Of a DNA stretch of 64,000 nucleotides, positions 1-8,375 are shown one piece after another; positions within the stretch are counted from its first letter, which is position 1; each line of letters begins with the position of its first letter. The stretch comes from Syntrophus buswellii (lineage in GTDB: Bacteria; Desulfobacterota; Syntrophia; Syntrophales; Syntrophaceae). The stretch is from the NCBI RefSeq assembly GCF_046097065.1, contig NZ_CP175563.1, forward strand, positions 2,666,001-2,730,000. The letters are read 5' to 3'. Both the position numbers and the translations under genes were made by a program. Under the pieces are notes generated by a model. That model was not told the DNA's origin and searched no databases. It worked only from the letters and a program-made list of their open reading frames with translations.

Positions 1-1
1 C

Positions 2-1306
2 AATCTCGACGTCATCGTCAACGGCAGGAGCGAGGAAACCTTCACGGATCTCCGGATTGCCCCCGGTGAGGCGGATGACCTCTTCAATGTCGTCAACAAT
101 TCATCCAGGCTCCTGGTGGCTCTGGATGCGGGATTCGAGGATGACCTGCCCACGGCCGGGACCTATTCCTTCAGCGCTGCGGGCGCTCCGATTCCCGTTC
201 CCGTCAAGGACGGTGTCAAAACGCTGCTGAAGCTTCTGGTGGCGGAAGACGCAGACCCCAACGGACTGAACTGCGTCCTCACCCTTCCCGCCATACCGGC
301 CAACACGGTCACGATCAAGGTTTTCAAAGGCACCGCCCTGCAGGAGCAGTTCTCCGAACTGGTCATGAATCCCGACAGCGACCATTATCTCCCCTATGTT
401 CTGCTGACACGCAGCAAGCTGATCCGCGTCACCCCGGAAAGCTCTTTTGCAGCGGGGAAGGCCCTGCCCGTCGCCACCAGCGGCCCTGTTCCCTTCACCG
501 ACGGCACTTCCCCCTCCCTCGCCGCAGTCAGTTCCGCCATTGATCTGCTGAGTGACGATACCCGCATCGACCTGGTCTGCGCAGCCATTGAGCCATCGCG
601 GACGGATGCCGATGTGGCGACGATTCATCAGGCGCTCCTTTCCCATGCCGTCTCCATGTCGGACAGCGGCGCTCCCCGCATTGCCTTTGGATCGGTCACC
701 GCCGGCGAGGCCACCAGTCTGGACAAGATCAAGGACCACGCCTCCGCGGTGCGCAACCGCCGGTTTGTCCTCGCCGCCCCGCCTCAGGCCGAAGGGCTGC
801 TCGCAGGCATGATCGGACGGATGGACGTTCAGGAATCGCCAACCTTCAAGACGATCCCCCTGCACGGGATGTCGGCCGCTTCCTACCGGGAAAGCGAGCT
901 GAACCGCCTGTTGGGGCCGACGATCAACCTCTGCGTGATTCAGGAACGGGCTGGACGGGGCATTGTCGTCCTCAAGGCGATCAATACCATCGGCGATCAG
1001 GTTTCCGTAACGCGCGTCGCCGACAAGGCCATCCGGGAAACCAAGGCCATCGCGGAAAATTTCATCGGCATTCTCAACACGGAGGAAGCCCGAATCGCCC
1101 TGAAGCAGCAGTTGATCGCAACCTTCCTGCGCATGGAGCGCGATGGTGCGCTTGTCCCCTCCACGGACGGCAAGGACCCGGCATTTATCGTCGATGTCTA
1201 CTCGACCCAGCAGGACTTTGCCCAGGGAATCGTCCGCATCGACATCGCGGTCCGCCCTGTCCGTGCCATCGACTACATCTATGCGACCATCCGCGTGAAA
1301 AACTAG
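2..1306 (+). CDS. Contractile tail sheath protein, 5' truncated by window edge
   Basis: Sheath subunit that would form the contractile outer tube of a phage-tail-like injection machine. The reading frame is open from base 2, so the true start lies left of the window; a GTG at 116 is internal, because the upstream codons read as ordinary protein. The visible 434 residues end in the segment typical of sheath C-termini: a helical stretch (around KAIRETKAIAENFIGIL), then a beta strand pair near FIVDVYSTQQDFAQGIVRID and a terminal IDYIYATIRV strand. These strands are known in the family to interlock neighbouring subunits. A tube-like gene with a good ribosome binding site follows 18 bases downstream, matching sheath-tube order in phages and eCIS. 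The N-terminus is missing, so sheath subtype and length cannot be judged. Confidence 0.8.
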   Translation, partial: NLDVIVNGRSEETFTDLRIAPGEADDLFNVVNNSSRLLVALDAGFEDDLPTAGTYSFSAAGAPIPVPVKDGVKTLLKLLVAEDADPNGLNCVLTLPAIPANTVTIKVFKGTALQEQFSELVMNPDSDHYLPYVLLTRSKLIRVTPESSFAAGKALPVATSGPVPFTDGTSPSLAAVSSAIDLLSDDTRIDLVCAAIEPSRTDADVATIHQALLSHAVSMSDSGAPRIAFGSVTAGEATSLDKIKDHASAVRNRRFVLAAPPQAEGLLAGMIGRMDVQESPTFKTIPLHGMSAASYRESELNRLLGPTINLCVIQERAGRGIVVLKAINTIGDQVSVTRVADKAIRETKAIAENFIGILNTEEARIALKQQLIATFLRMERDGALVPSTDGKDPAFIVDVYSTQQDFAQGIVRIDIAVRPVRAIDYIYATIRVKN

Positions 1307-1324
1307 GAACCAAAGGAGATTTTT

Positions 1325-1714
1325 ATGCCGACACTGTTTGCAGCCAATGAAAGCGTGGTCCTCATCAACGGCGAGGCGATCGAAGGCGTTCAGGCGATTG
1401 AGTATCGCCATGTTCAGCAGCGGGAAAATGTTTTCGCCGTGGGAAACGCCGAACGCATCGGCCAGATTGCCGGCCCGATGTGGGTCGAAGGCCGGATCAA
1501 GGTCAATTCAACAGCGCCCTCGATCAACGCCATTACAGGCGATACCGTTTTCCAGGTGACCGCTCAGCTCAGGCACGGCGCGACCAGTATGACCTTGTCC
1601 TTCGATGATTGCTACCTGATGGAAAAGACGTTCGAAATGGGCGTGGGCAGCGTGGGAAGCTCCGTGTACACCTTCAGCGCAACGCGTATCCGCGAGGAAA
1701 TCGCCTCCTCGTAG
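1325..1714 (+). CDS. Putative tail tube protein
   Basis: A 129-residue protein of mostly beta-strand character placed directly after the sheath gene, where the inner tube gene normally sits. An AAAGGAG ribosome binding site precedes the ATG by about 6 bases. The sequence has no cysteine motif, signal peptide or membrane segment. Its size and the alternation of short hydrophobic strands and Gly/Ser turns fit the compact beta-barrel of tail tube subunits, but I do not recognise a diagnostic motif, so the call rests mainly on position and size. An alternative is a tube-initiator or a second minor tube paralogue, since eCIS often encode several tubes and other copies could lie left of the window. 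Confidence 0.5.
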   Translation: MPTLFAANESVVLINGEAIEGVQAIEYRHVQQRENVFAVGNAERIGQIAGPMWVEGRIKVNSTAPSINAITGDTVFQVTAQLRHGATSMTLSFDDCYLMEKTFEMGVGSVGSSVYTFSATRIREEIASS

Positions 1715-1746
1715 TTTCTTTCGGGCTTTCTGGCAGGAGGAGAGAA

Positions 1747-3300
1747 ATGCCGTTGATCTTCGCGCCGGAATCCGGCGAAGCGATGATTGGATCACAACGG
1801 GTGCACTTTGTTCCCGCGGGCGATGACGGATCGATTCGTGTTGTCGGCCGTTCCGGTTCCGTGATCCGCCCCCTTCGCTTCGGAGAGCGCACCCGCCTGT
1901 TGATCGATGCCCTTCTGGCCGACGATCCTCCCGGTTTCTGTGCCGATCTTCTGGTCCACGCGGCAACGGATTCTCCCGCCGAAGCGCTTTCGCCCGATGA
2001 GCGGGCGCTGGCTCTGGTGCTTGCCGGAGGCGATATCGACGCCCCGACCCTCTCCCGGACCGTTGCCGCCGTCAGCGCTGCCACGGGATGGCCGGAGGAA
2101 GCCATCAATGAAAAAAGGGCCATCGAGATTGACCGGATGGCCTATGATCTGAGCTCCCGGGATGCGGGATGGAAGCGGATCGTCTTTCCCCGCCAGGGGG
2201 CGGATGATGTGGAGACGATCATCCTCGAACTGGCGTCGCTCCTCCTCAACCGCACCGATGACGCGATGATGCGGCTCAGAGAGGACGTTCTTTCCCGGCC
2301 GACGGAAGCAGAAGGTGAGGCATGGGGCCTCTTGAATCCGGCAAGAAAGGCCCCGGTCGTTCCGGCAGGATTGGTTCCGGCTGAACCTCCATGGATTCCG
2401 CAGGGATCGGCCGGATCTTTCCCCGGCCGAACTCCGGCATTTTCAAAGGATCCAGCCGCGCTGTCCGGAAGGCGCCTGCCCGGCTCCACGAACACCATGA
2501 ACGACCCTTCTGTTCCTCGCTTTCCGGAAAGCGACCCCGCCGCCGTTTCGAGCCCGGGCATGCCTCTTTCCGCCGGAAGCGACCCCGCCGCCTCCAGGAA
2601 CGGAACCCCGGTTCAGCTTCGCGAGCAACCCCTCTCCTGCGATCCCTCGGCGGCCCCGCCGTCGGCCGGCCGGAGTGGCCGGTGGGATGCCCACCCGGAC
2701 CGCATCCGGCCCCGCGGGCTTCCCGCTTCGGAGGAGAATTCGGAACGAAACGGAAGGGAAAGGCGGAGCCGTGCTGTTGCTCCGATTGAGGCCGGAGAAA
2801 GGTCTCCGGGCAGGAGCCCTTCGCAGGATCCTCCTTTCAGGCGGCCTTCAGGGCTTTCGGTTCAGCGGACCGAGAACAAGCCGTTCAAAGAGGATCTCCA
2901 ACCCGGATGGACGTCGGCATCCGGGCTTATGGACAGCCGTGCGCCGGAGCTAACGGGGCCTGGACCTTCCTACCAGGAAGCCCGGTCGGAACAGGAGGCC
3001 CGGCTTGCTCCGATGAGGGGATCCCTTCCCGCCGGTCACCACACCGGCCGGACTCCTGCCGGTTTTTCATCTCCAGAAGGAAGGATTCAAGGCTTCTACC
3101 CGTCTTGCGACCACCAGCGACTCTCCCCCGTGCCTGCTGGAGAATTTCCAGGGCTTTCCGCCCATTCTTCTTCAGCCAGGGCGTATGCAGATGTGGAAAG
3201 GGATATTCTCTCCTCCCTGGACGATCTGGATCTGGCGGAACTGGCCGACGGGATCGGCCGGCTGCTCTCGGCGGAAGCGGACCTGAGGGGGATTGACTGA
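1747..3300 (+). CDS. Unknown CIS-cluster protein with long disordered Pro/Ser/Arg-rich middle
   Basis: The start is set at ATG 1747 because a strong AGGAGG site lies just upstream; the frame is open further upstream but overlaps the tube gene. The 517-residue product has a folded N-terminal part of about 200 residues, a low-complexity middle of about 270 residues rich in Pro, Ser, Gly and Arg, and a C-terminal amphipathic acidic helix ending near LADGIGRLLSAEADLRGID. It overlaps the next gene by one base (TGATG), so it belongs to the same transcript. The slot between tube and hub genes suggests a chaperone or connector for tail assembly, but I do not recognise the family. The middle segment has few hydrophobic residues and would not fold stably. 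Confidence 0.6.
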   Translation: MPLIFAPESGEAMIGSQRVHFVPAGDDGSIRVVGRSGSVIRPLRFGERTRLLIDALLADDPPGFCADLLVHAATDSPAEALSPDERALALVLAGGDIDAPTLSRTVAAVSAATGWPEEAINEKRAIEIDRMAYDLSSRDAGWKRIVFPRQGADDVETIILELASLLLNRTDDAMMRLREDVLSRPTEAEGEAWGLLNPARKAPVVPAGLVPAEPPWIPQGSAGSFPGRTPAFSKDPAALSGRRLPGSTNTMNDPSVPRFPESDPAAVSSPGMPLSAGSDPAASRNGTPVQLREQPLSCDPSAAPPSAGRSGRWDAHPDRIRPRGLPASEENSERNGRERRSRAVAPIEAGERSPGRSPSQDPPFRRPSGLSVQRTENKPFKEDLQPGWTSASGLMDSRAPELTGPGPSYQEARSEQEARLAPMRGSLPAGHHTGRTPAGFSSPEGRIQGFYPSCDHQRLSPVPAGEFPGLSAHSSSARAYADVERDILSSLDDLDLAELADGIGRLLSAEADLRGID

Positions 3301-3971
3301 TGCCGGATACTGCGCCCGCCAGACCCGTTCCGCTGCTGGGAGAGATCTCTCTCGATTATGTTCAGCACGTTGAGCACCGCATCGATGGCGGCTATCTTTC
3401 CAGCGTCATTCCCGGCCTGGATGGGGAGCTTCAGCAGCGGGCCGCCCGCCCGTCCCATCGCATCACCATCCGGGGCCTTCTTTACGGGGAAACGGCTTCC
3501 GATTCGCTCTCATCGCTCCAGGAGGCGGCTCAGAACGGGGAGGAACTGACCTTTTCGGCGGACATCACCTCCGCTCTTGACATCCAGAACGTGGTCATCG
3601 AGGGGTTTTCCTGCTCCCAGGAAGTGGCCACGCAGGGTCGGTACTCCTACGAGATCCGGCTGGCGGAAAGCCCTCCGCTGCCCCCTCCGGCGCAGATTTC
3701 CGGGTTCGGAGGACTGGACGACTTCGGCCTTGGCGATTTGGGATTTGACACGGACATCATGGGGGATCTGACGGACCTGGCTGGAGACCTCTCCGGCGCC
3801 CTAAACGACGCCCTGGGCGTTCTGGATGCCCTTGAGGGGCTGGCCGGGCTCGACGGGCTGAGCGTCGGCGGCATCCTGCAGCCCATCCAGGACGTAAGCA
3901 ACAGCGTCTCGCCGCTGGCATCGGCCTTCAAGGATTCCCTGTCCTCGCTGAGCAGCCTGTTCGGCGGATAG
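3300..3971 (+). CDS. DNA_circ N-terminal/gpU-like baseplate-tube connector
   Basis: A 223-residue protein. Residues about 10-130 resemble the beta-rich DNA_circ N-terminal / P2 gpU-type domain of tail connector proteins, with the pattern HRITIRGLLYGETASDSL, a helix, then paired strands ending in SYEIRLAE. The rest is an unusual Gly-Leu-Asp rich hydrophobic segment with repeated LGDLGFD, DLAGDLSGAL and LAGLDGL motifs, which may form helices that pack in a baseplate. It sits between the disordered protein and the gpD-like hub, where eCIS and phages place LysM or gp53-like connectors. Family assignment is tentative: I see a fold-like pattern, not a signature. Confidence 0.5.
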   Translation: MPDTAPARPVPLLGEISLDYVQHVEHRIDGGYLSSVIPGLDGELQQRAARPSHRITIRGLLYGETASDSLSSLQEAAQNGEELTFSADITSALDIQNVVIEGFSCSQEVATQGRYSYEIRLAESPPLPPPAQISGFGGLDDFGLGDLGFDTDIMGDLTDLAGDLSGALNDALGVLDALEGLAGLDGLSVGGILQPIQDVSNSVSPLASAFKDSLSSLSSLFGG

Positions 3972-4091
3972 GAACGGACGCGGGGGGAGCGAAGAGTCCC
4001 TGCGCGTTGAAATGGGCGTTCGAGCCGGCGAAGGGCGCATTGACATTCGAACTGGTGATAAGGGCAGACTTCGGTTCAAGACGGAGGCAAC

Positions 4092-5099
4092 ATGGCATTT
4101 CCCGTAGGCATCTCCCTGGTGCTGGGCAACAGCCGCTATGATTCGCATGTGCGGCGTCTGCGGGTCAGCTTGTCCCTTCTGCCCGGCGTCAACAGTGCCG
4201 TCGCCGTGATGCCGTCAACCGTCCCGTTTTCCGCCTCTCCCGGCGAGAGTGCACAGATCGGGCTGACGGCGGGAGATTCAACGGAAACGGTTCTGACGGG
4301 AACAATCAAGGCCGTCGAGCGGACGTTAACGGCCATCGCCGTGACCGTGAGCGACGGATCCGCCGATCTGCATGCCTGCCGGCCGGCTGCGACCTATGAA
4401 GGCCAGAACAGCGGACAGATCCTTCAGGCCCTGGCAGGCGACGCCGGCCTGCCGACGGGCCGGATCGACGCCAACCTGGATCTGGCTGCCTATGTTGTGG
4501 AACAGAACCGGACCGCAGGTGAGCATGCGGCCCTCCTGGCCCGGCTGTCGGGTTGCCTGGCCTTCGTGAGCAGCGGCAACGAACTGTCCGCGCCGAAGAT
4601 CAGCGATTCCGCCGATTGCGCCCTGCGCTACGGACGGGATATCCTGGTCTACCAGGTTCAGGAGCGGAAGAAGGACCGGCCCGATCTCGCGGCGATCGGA
4701 AACGGCCCGGCAGGTTCGGGAAGCGCCCCCGACGCCCTGCGCCAGACGGTGGCTTCTCTGCCTTCCAATACCCAGCCTCCCGGCGCGAAGATGCGCTGGC
4801 TGCCCTATGCCTTTCTGCGGACGCCCTCGGCGGCTTCCGATGCCGGTGACGCCCTCAACGGCGAGGCTGGAAGGGGGCTGTTCCGGGCTGAAGGGCACTG
4901 CCTTCTCAATCCGGAGCTCCGCCTTGGCTCCGTCCTGGAGATTTCCGATGCTCCGGACGGCCTGAGTCCGGGCCCCTGGATCGTGACCGGAATCGTTCAC
5001 GAGGTGCGGCCCTCCGGCCGAAGCCGGACGATTTTCCGAGGGCAATCCGCAGGAGGCGGCGGATTGGCCGGCCTTGCCGGAGGACTGTTATCATCATGA
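4092..5099 (+). CDS. gpD-like baseplate hub protein (late control D / VgrG N-terminal type)
   Basis: A 335-residue homologue of the phage P2 gpD / VgrG gp27-like hub, which joins the end of the tail tube to the spike. It starts with a beta domain, passes through the typical mid-domain pattern (SGQILQALAGDAGL, then a segment on Ala-rich helices and LARLSGCLAFV) and ends in strands around ILVYQVQERKKDR and the C-terminal LRLGSVLEISD and IVTGIVHEV. A GGAGG site precedes the ATG. The gene overlaps the gpV-like spike gene by four bases (ATGA), as expected for a translationally coupled hub-spike pair. About 120 bases of unassigned sequence separate it from the preceding gene. Confidence 0.75.
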   Translation: MAFPVGISLVLGNSRYDSHVRRLRVSLSLLPGVNSAVAVMPSTVPFSASPGESAQIGLTAGDSTETVLTGTIKAVERTLTAIAVTVSDGSADLHACRPAATYEGQNSGQILQALAGDAGLPTGRIDANLDLAAYVVEQNRTAGEHAALLARLSGCLAFVSSGNELSAPKISDSADCALRYGRDILVYQVQERKKDRPDLAAIGNGPAGSGSAPDALRQTVASLPSNTQPPGAKMRWLPYAFLRTPSAASDAGDALNGEAGRGLFRAEGHCLLNPELRLGSVLEISDAPDGLSPGPWIVTGIVHEVRPSGRSRTIFRGQSAGGGGLAGLAGGLLSS

Positions 5100-5755
5100 G
5101 CGCGATTCTTTACGACAGCATCGCACGGATTGCCCGCCATGAAGTCAATGCCCGGGCAACAGCCGGCATCGGCATCGTCACCGAGGCCTACGGCGCCGAC
5201 AGCAGCGCGAAAGACTATGCCGTGACCGTCAAGATGCGCGATACGGGCATTCTCCTGCCCCGCGTCCCCGTAGCCGTTTACGCTGCGGGATTTGCCGCCC
5301 TTCCGGCGGTCAACGATCTGGTGGTTGTTGTGTTCGCCAACGGAGACATTTCCGCGGGAGTCGTCGTCGGACGGCTTTATTCCCCGGACCTGGAACCACC
5401 CGAAAATGCCGACGGCCAGATTGTCCTGCGCCTGCCGCCGGGGGGCGGCGAGCCGAAAATCAATCTGGAGCTGAAATGGGAGACGCCCACCATCTCCCTC
5501 AAGGTGGACAGCGATGTGGCCATTGAATGCGTCAAGGACAAGGTTGAGATAAAAGTCGGCGATCTGAAAGCAACGCTGACCTCAGCCGGCGGAGGACGGG
5601 CGGAAATCGCCGCGGGGGGGTCGACTCTGACGATGAAGAAAGACGGGGAAATCACCGTCTCGTCCCAGGGCGATCTGAAACTCAGCGGAGTCAACATCGA
5701 GATCTCGGCCCAGGGAAACCTGAAGATCAAAGGGGCAAAGGTGGATATCAACTGA
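5096..5755 (+). CDS. gpV/gp5-like baseplate spike with OB fold and beta-helix
   Basis: A 219-residue spike protein. Residues about 15-95 form the OB-fold-like gp5 domain (YAVTVKMRDTGILLPRVPV, then VVVVFANGDISAGVVVGRLY). The C-terminal half is a chain of short alternating strands (ISLKVDSDVAIE, VEIKVGDLKATL, GEITVSSQGDLKLSG, IEISAQGNLKIKG) that would make a trimeric beta-helix. Known relatives carry a PAAR tip on this helix, and a PAAR gene follows with a one-base overlap. It acts at the tip of the tube to pierce the target envelope. Confidence 0.82.
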   Translation: MSAILYDSIARIARHEVNARATAGIGIVTEAYGADSSAKDYAVTVKMRDTGILLPRVPVAVYAAGFAALPAVNDLVVVVFANGDISAGVVVGRLYSPDLEPPENADGQIVLRLPPGGGEPKINLELKWETPTISLKVDSDVAIECVKDKVEIKVGDLKATLTSAGGGRAEIAAGGSTLTMKKDGEITVSSQGDLKLSGVNIEISAQGNLKIKGAKVDIN

Positions 5756-6153
5756 TGGGACTGCCGGCAGCAAACGCACAGAGCATGGCTGTGGCCGTGG
5801 ATACACACCTTGTGATGGTCCCGTCTCCGGGTGGGCCGGTGCCGACGCCTCTGCCCCACGCCTTCAGCGGCGCGCTGAACGGCGGGACCGTCGCGACGGT
5901 CTCCATCGGCGGGCAGCCGGCGGCCGTAAAAGGATCGACGGCCGCCAATTCGCCGGCCCATGTTCCCACACCCCCGGGGACAGGGTTCCAGAAGCCCCCG
6001 TCCAATTCCGGTGAAGTTTTTCTGGGGAGCGCCACCGTCTTCATCGGGGGAAAGGCGGCGGCACGGAGCAGCGACAGCGTGAAAACCTGCAACGATCCGT
6101 CCGATCTGCCTGTCGGGCAGATTGTCGCGGCAGGAACGGTATTCATCGGTTGA
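5755..6153 (+). CDS. PAAR-domain tip protein
   Basis: A 132-residue PAAR-like protein that would cap the spike trimer. Its repeated short strands with Gly-Gly and Pro-rich turns (VATVSIGGQPAAVKGS and ATVFIGGKAAARSSD, ending in AAGTVFIG) are the PAAR pattern; the second VFIGG copy near the C-terminus closes the beta cone. The gene overlaps the spike stop codon, which fits assembly of the two products together. It has no C-terminal effector extension, so it appears to be a structural tip rather than a toxin fusion. Confidence 0.8.
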   Translation: MGLPAANAQSMAVAVDTHLVMVPSPGGPVPTPLPHAFSGALNGGTVATVSIGGQPAAVKGSTAANSPAHVPTPPGTGFQKPPSNSGEVFLGSATVFIGGKAAARSSDSVKTCNDPSDLPVGQIVAAGTVFIG

Positions 6154-6190
6154 ACTCAAGGAAGAAGAGAGAAAGGGCGAACCGGAAAAC

Positions 6191-6655
6191 ATGAACGACA
6201 TCCTCGGCAGGGACATCTGTGTCCTCCCTTATTTGACGGCCCATGACGCGGCGGAGGTCGATTTTTCCGTCTTCAGCAGACCAGACACCTCCAGGAAGGC
6301 CCAAGCCGGATCTTCGCTGGAAGACATCGCCGTCGTGGAGAATCGGCACAATCTGGCCCAGGCGATCATCCTGCGGCTCCTGACACCCAGGGGCTCCCTG
6401 GCGTCCCTGGGACACGCCGCGTACGGTTCCCGGCTGAGCGAGCTCATCGGGCGGCCTAAAACAAGGGCCATCCGCAACCTGTGCCGGCTTTTCGTCCTGG
6501 AAGCGCTGGCCCAGGAGCCCCGGATCGAGCCGAAGGCCGTCTCCTTCCAGTTTGACGAGACGGCGGAATCCAACGACAACCTGGTCTTCAGCTGCCAGGT
6601 GAAACCCCTGAACAGCCAGGACCCCCTCGCCATTTCTCTTGAGGTATCCCTATGA
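6191..6655 (+). CDS. gp25/gpW-like baseplate wedge protein
   Basis: A 154-residue baseplate wedge protein of the GP25/gpW family, which in phages and eCIS nucleates the baseplate and sheath. The key pattern is the helix-strand segment around residues 50-110: NLAQAIILRLLTPRGSLASLG, YGSRLSELIG, then RRLCRLFVLEAL-like helix spacing. Start ATG 6191 is preferred over an in-frame upstream start at 6122 because it gives the usual family length and avoids overlap with the PAAR gene. The stop overlaps the next start by four bases (ATGA), coupling it to the baseplate J gene. Confidence 0.8.
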   Translation: MNDILGRDICVLPYLTAHDAAEVDFSVFSRPDTSRKAQAGSSLEDIAVVENRHNLAQAIILRLLTPRGSLASLGHAAYGSRLSELIGRPKTRAIRNLCRLFVLEALAQEPRIEPKAVSFQFDETAESNDNLVFSCQVKPLNSQDPLAISLEVSL

Positions 6656-8373
6656 GTTTTTCGCCCCGTACATATGAGGAGATTGTCCGTGACCTTTTGA
6701 CCACCCTGACCTCGGGAACTGTCCGGGAGCAGGTCAAGGTCCTGGAGGCAGGCGGACAGCACGTTACGGAAAAACTTTCCTCCCGGCCCGTGCGGCGCGT
6801 CTCCTTTGTGGAAGAAATCCGGACCGACGAGCAGGGTAAAAGGACGAAGATCCGTTATACGGCGGCCGACTACGAGCTCTTCGCCTCCGACGGCTCGGAA
6901 AACAATCTCGACACGATCCGCTTCCGGAAAGGAAAACAGCACCCCGAAACGGCTTCGATCCTCTCGGTCAACTACTACCCCGTCTCGGCCGATCCGACGC
7001 CGCTGACGGACCTCAATGTGGGATCCGTCGTCCGCACCCTGATGGAAACCTTCGCCCGGGAGCTGGCCCTGAGCGATCTCTCCCTCGACTTCATCTACAA
7101 GTCGGCCTATCTCGAAACGGCCACGGGTCCGTCCCTCGATAAAGTGGTCGCCCTGGTGGGCGTCCAGAGGCTGCCGGCGGGGCATCCCACCGTCAAGGTC
7201 CGTTTCTCCCGCAACGCGGCCAGCCCCGGACAAATTTCGATCCCCGCCGACACGGCCATCGTCGATGCCAAAAACAACCGGTACCTGACCCTGGAGGCCC
7301 TCGTTCTCGAACCCTACGAGAGCAGCCGCGAGGTCCTGGCCGCCGGGGAGAAGCCGGGGACGGGGGAAGTCGCCCCCGGAGAACTCAACCGCCTCGAAAC
7401 CCTGATTGCGGGCATCGCGGAGGTGACCAATCTCAAGGAATCCTCCAAGAGCAGCGCCGCCGAAAGCGACGACGACCTGCGACGACGCGCCGCCGGCGCG
7501 CTCCACGGCGTGATGCGAGGCACGGTCAACGCCCTGCAGTACGGTCTCCTCAGCATCCCGGGAGTCAAAAGCGTCAATATCGTTGAATTTCCCAACGGCA
7601 TTGCCGGCGAAGTGCGGGTGGAGGTCTCCTACAGTGAAGATACGCCGGAGGTGCGCACCCTGGTGGCCGACCGAATCCGGGAACTCCGTCCCGCGGGCAT
7701 CCGGGTGATTTCGGGCGAAGCGGCGAAAAGGCCCCTGGAGGTGCAGATCGACCTGACCCTGACGGGCAAGGGCGTTTCGCAGTCTGAACTGGGCCCCCTC
7801 AAGACCTCCGTGGAGACGGCCATCGCAAAATACCTGGCGGATCTCCCCCCCGGCGGTTCGGCGCGCCAGGCCCGCATGTCGGCCCTTCTCCTCGCCGACG
7901 CGCGGATCGCCGACGCCAAGGTCCGGCTGACCGTTCCCGGCAAGGAGGCCCAGGAGAATCTTTCCCTGGAAAGCAATGAAGTCTTCGAGGTCAAAAAGCC
8001 CTTTACCTTTGCCCAGGTCGCCGCCGAAGAGCAGGCCGCGGCGCAGGCGGTCAGCAGCAAGGCGACCTTCTACCTGCCGCTCCACCTGGTCGCAGGCGTC
8101 ACCGAGGCCCAGGCGCACAGTGCCATCGAGTCCGCACTGGCGGCCTATCTTACCAGCCGGAGCCCCTCGACCCCTGTTTCCGTCGATACGATGGCCGCTT
8201 CCATCCGGGACGACTCCCGGTACGCCCTCGTGCGGGACGAGGCCACGATCACCATCGAAAAGGGCGACATCTTTATGCAGCTCGCCGACGCTCAGGGCCA
8301 GTATGTCCCCGCTGCCGGGGAGACGATGGAGAAACAGGCCGTTAACCTGGATATCCGGGAGGGAGGCGTCTGA
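6652..8373 (+). CDS. Baseplate J-like protein (gp6/gpJ)
   Basis: A 573-residue baseplate wedge component. It contains the classic gpJ succession: an N-terminal helix pair, the PAGHPTVKVRFSR strand region followed by ISIPADTAIVDAKN, then ESDDDLRRRAAGALHG and the VKSVNIVEFPNG strand. The SDDDLRRR segment is a strong recognition mark for baseplate J proteins. In the assembled machine it dimerises around the hub and links gp25 to gpI. Only one J-like gene is visible, whereas many eCIS encode two (Afp11 and Afp12 types). Confidence 0.85.
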   Translation: MSFSPRTYEEIVRDLLTTLTSGTVREQVKVLEAGGQHVTEKLSSRPVRRVSFVEEIRTDEQGKRTKIRYTAADYELFASDGSENNLDTIRFRKGKQHPETASILSVNYYPVSADPTPLTDLNVGSVVRTLMETFARELALSDLSLDFIYKSAYLETATGPSLDKVVALVGVQRLPAGHPTVKVRFSRNAASPGQISIPADTAIVDAKNNRYLTLEALVLEPYESSREVLAAGEKPGTGEVAPGELNRLETLIAGIAEVTNLKESSKSSAAESDDDLRRRAAGALHGVMRGTVNALQYGLLSIPGVKSVNIVEFPNGIAGEVRVEVSYSEDTPEVRTLVADRIRELRPAGIRVISGEAAKRPLEVQIDLTLTGKGVSQSELGPLKTSVETAIAKYLADLPPGGSARQARMSALLLADARIADAKVRLTVPGKEAQENLSLESNEVFEVKKPFTFAQVAAEEQAAAQAVSSKATFYLPLHLVAGVTEAQAHSAIESALAAYLTSRSPSTPVSVDTMAASIRDDSRYALVRDEATITIEKGDIFMQLADAQGQYVPAAGETMEKQAVNLDIREGGV

Positions 8374-8375
8374 TC

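Noticed and set aside
101..1411. Long minus-strand frame opposite the sheath gene
   Set aside because: It is antisense to a clear sheath protein, has no RBS, and its product is rich in Arg, Gly and His, as expected from a shadow in GC-rich DNA.
6229..8118. 629-residue minus-strand frame opposite gp25/J
   Set aside because: Antisense shadow of well-supported baseplate genes with no domain pattern.
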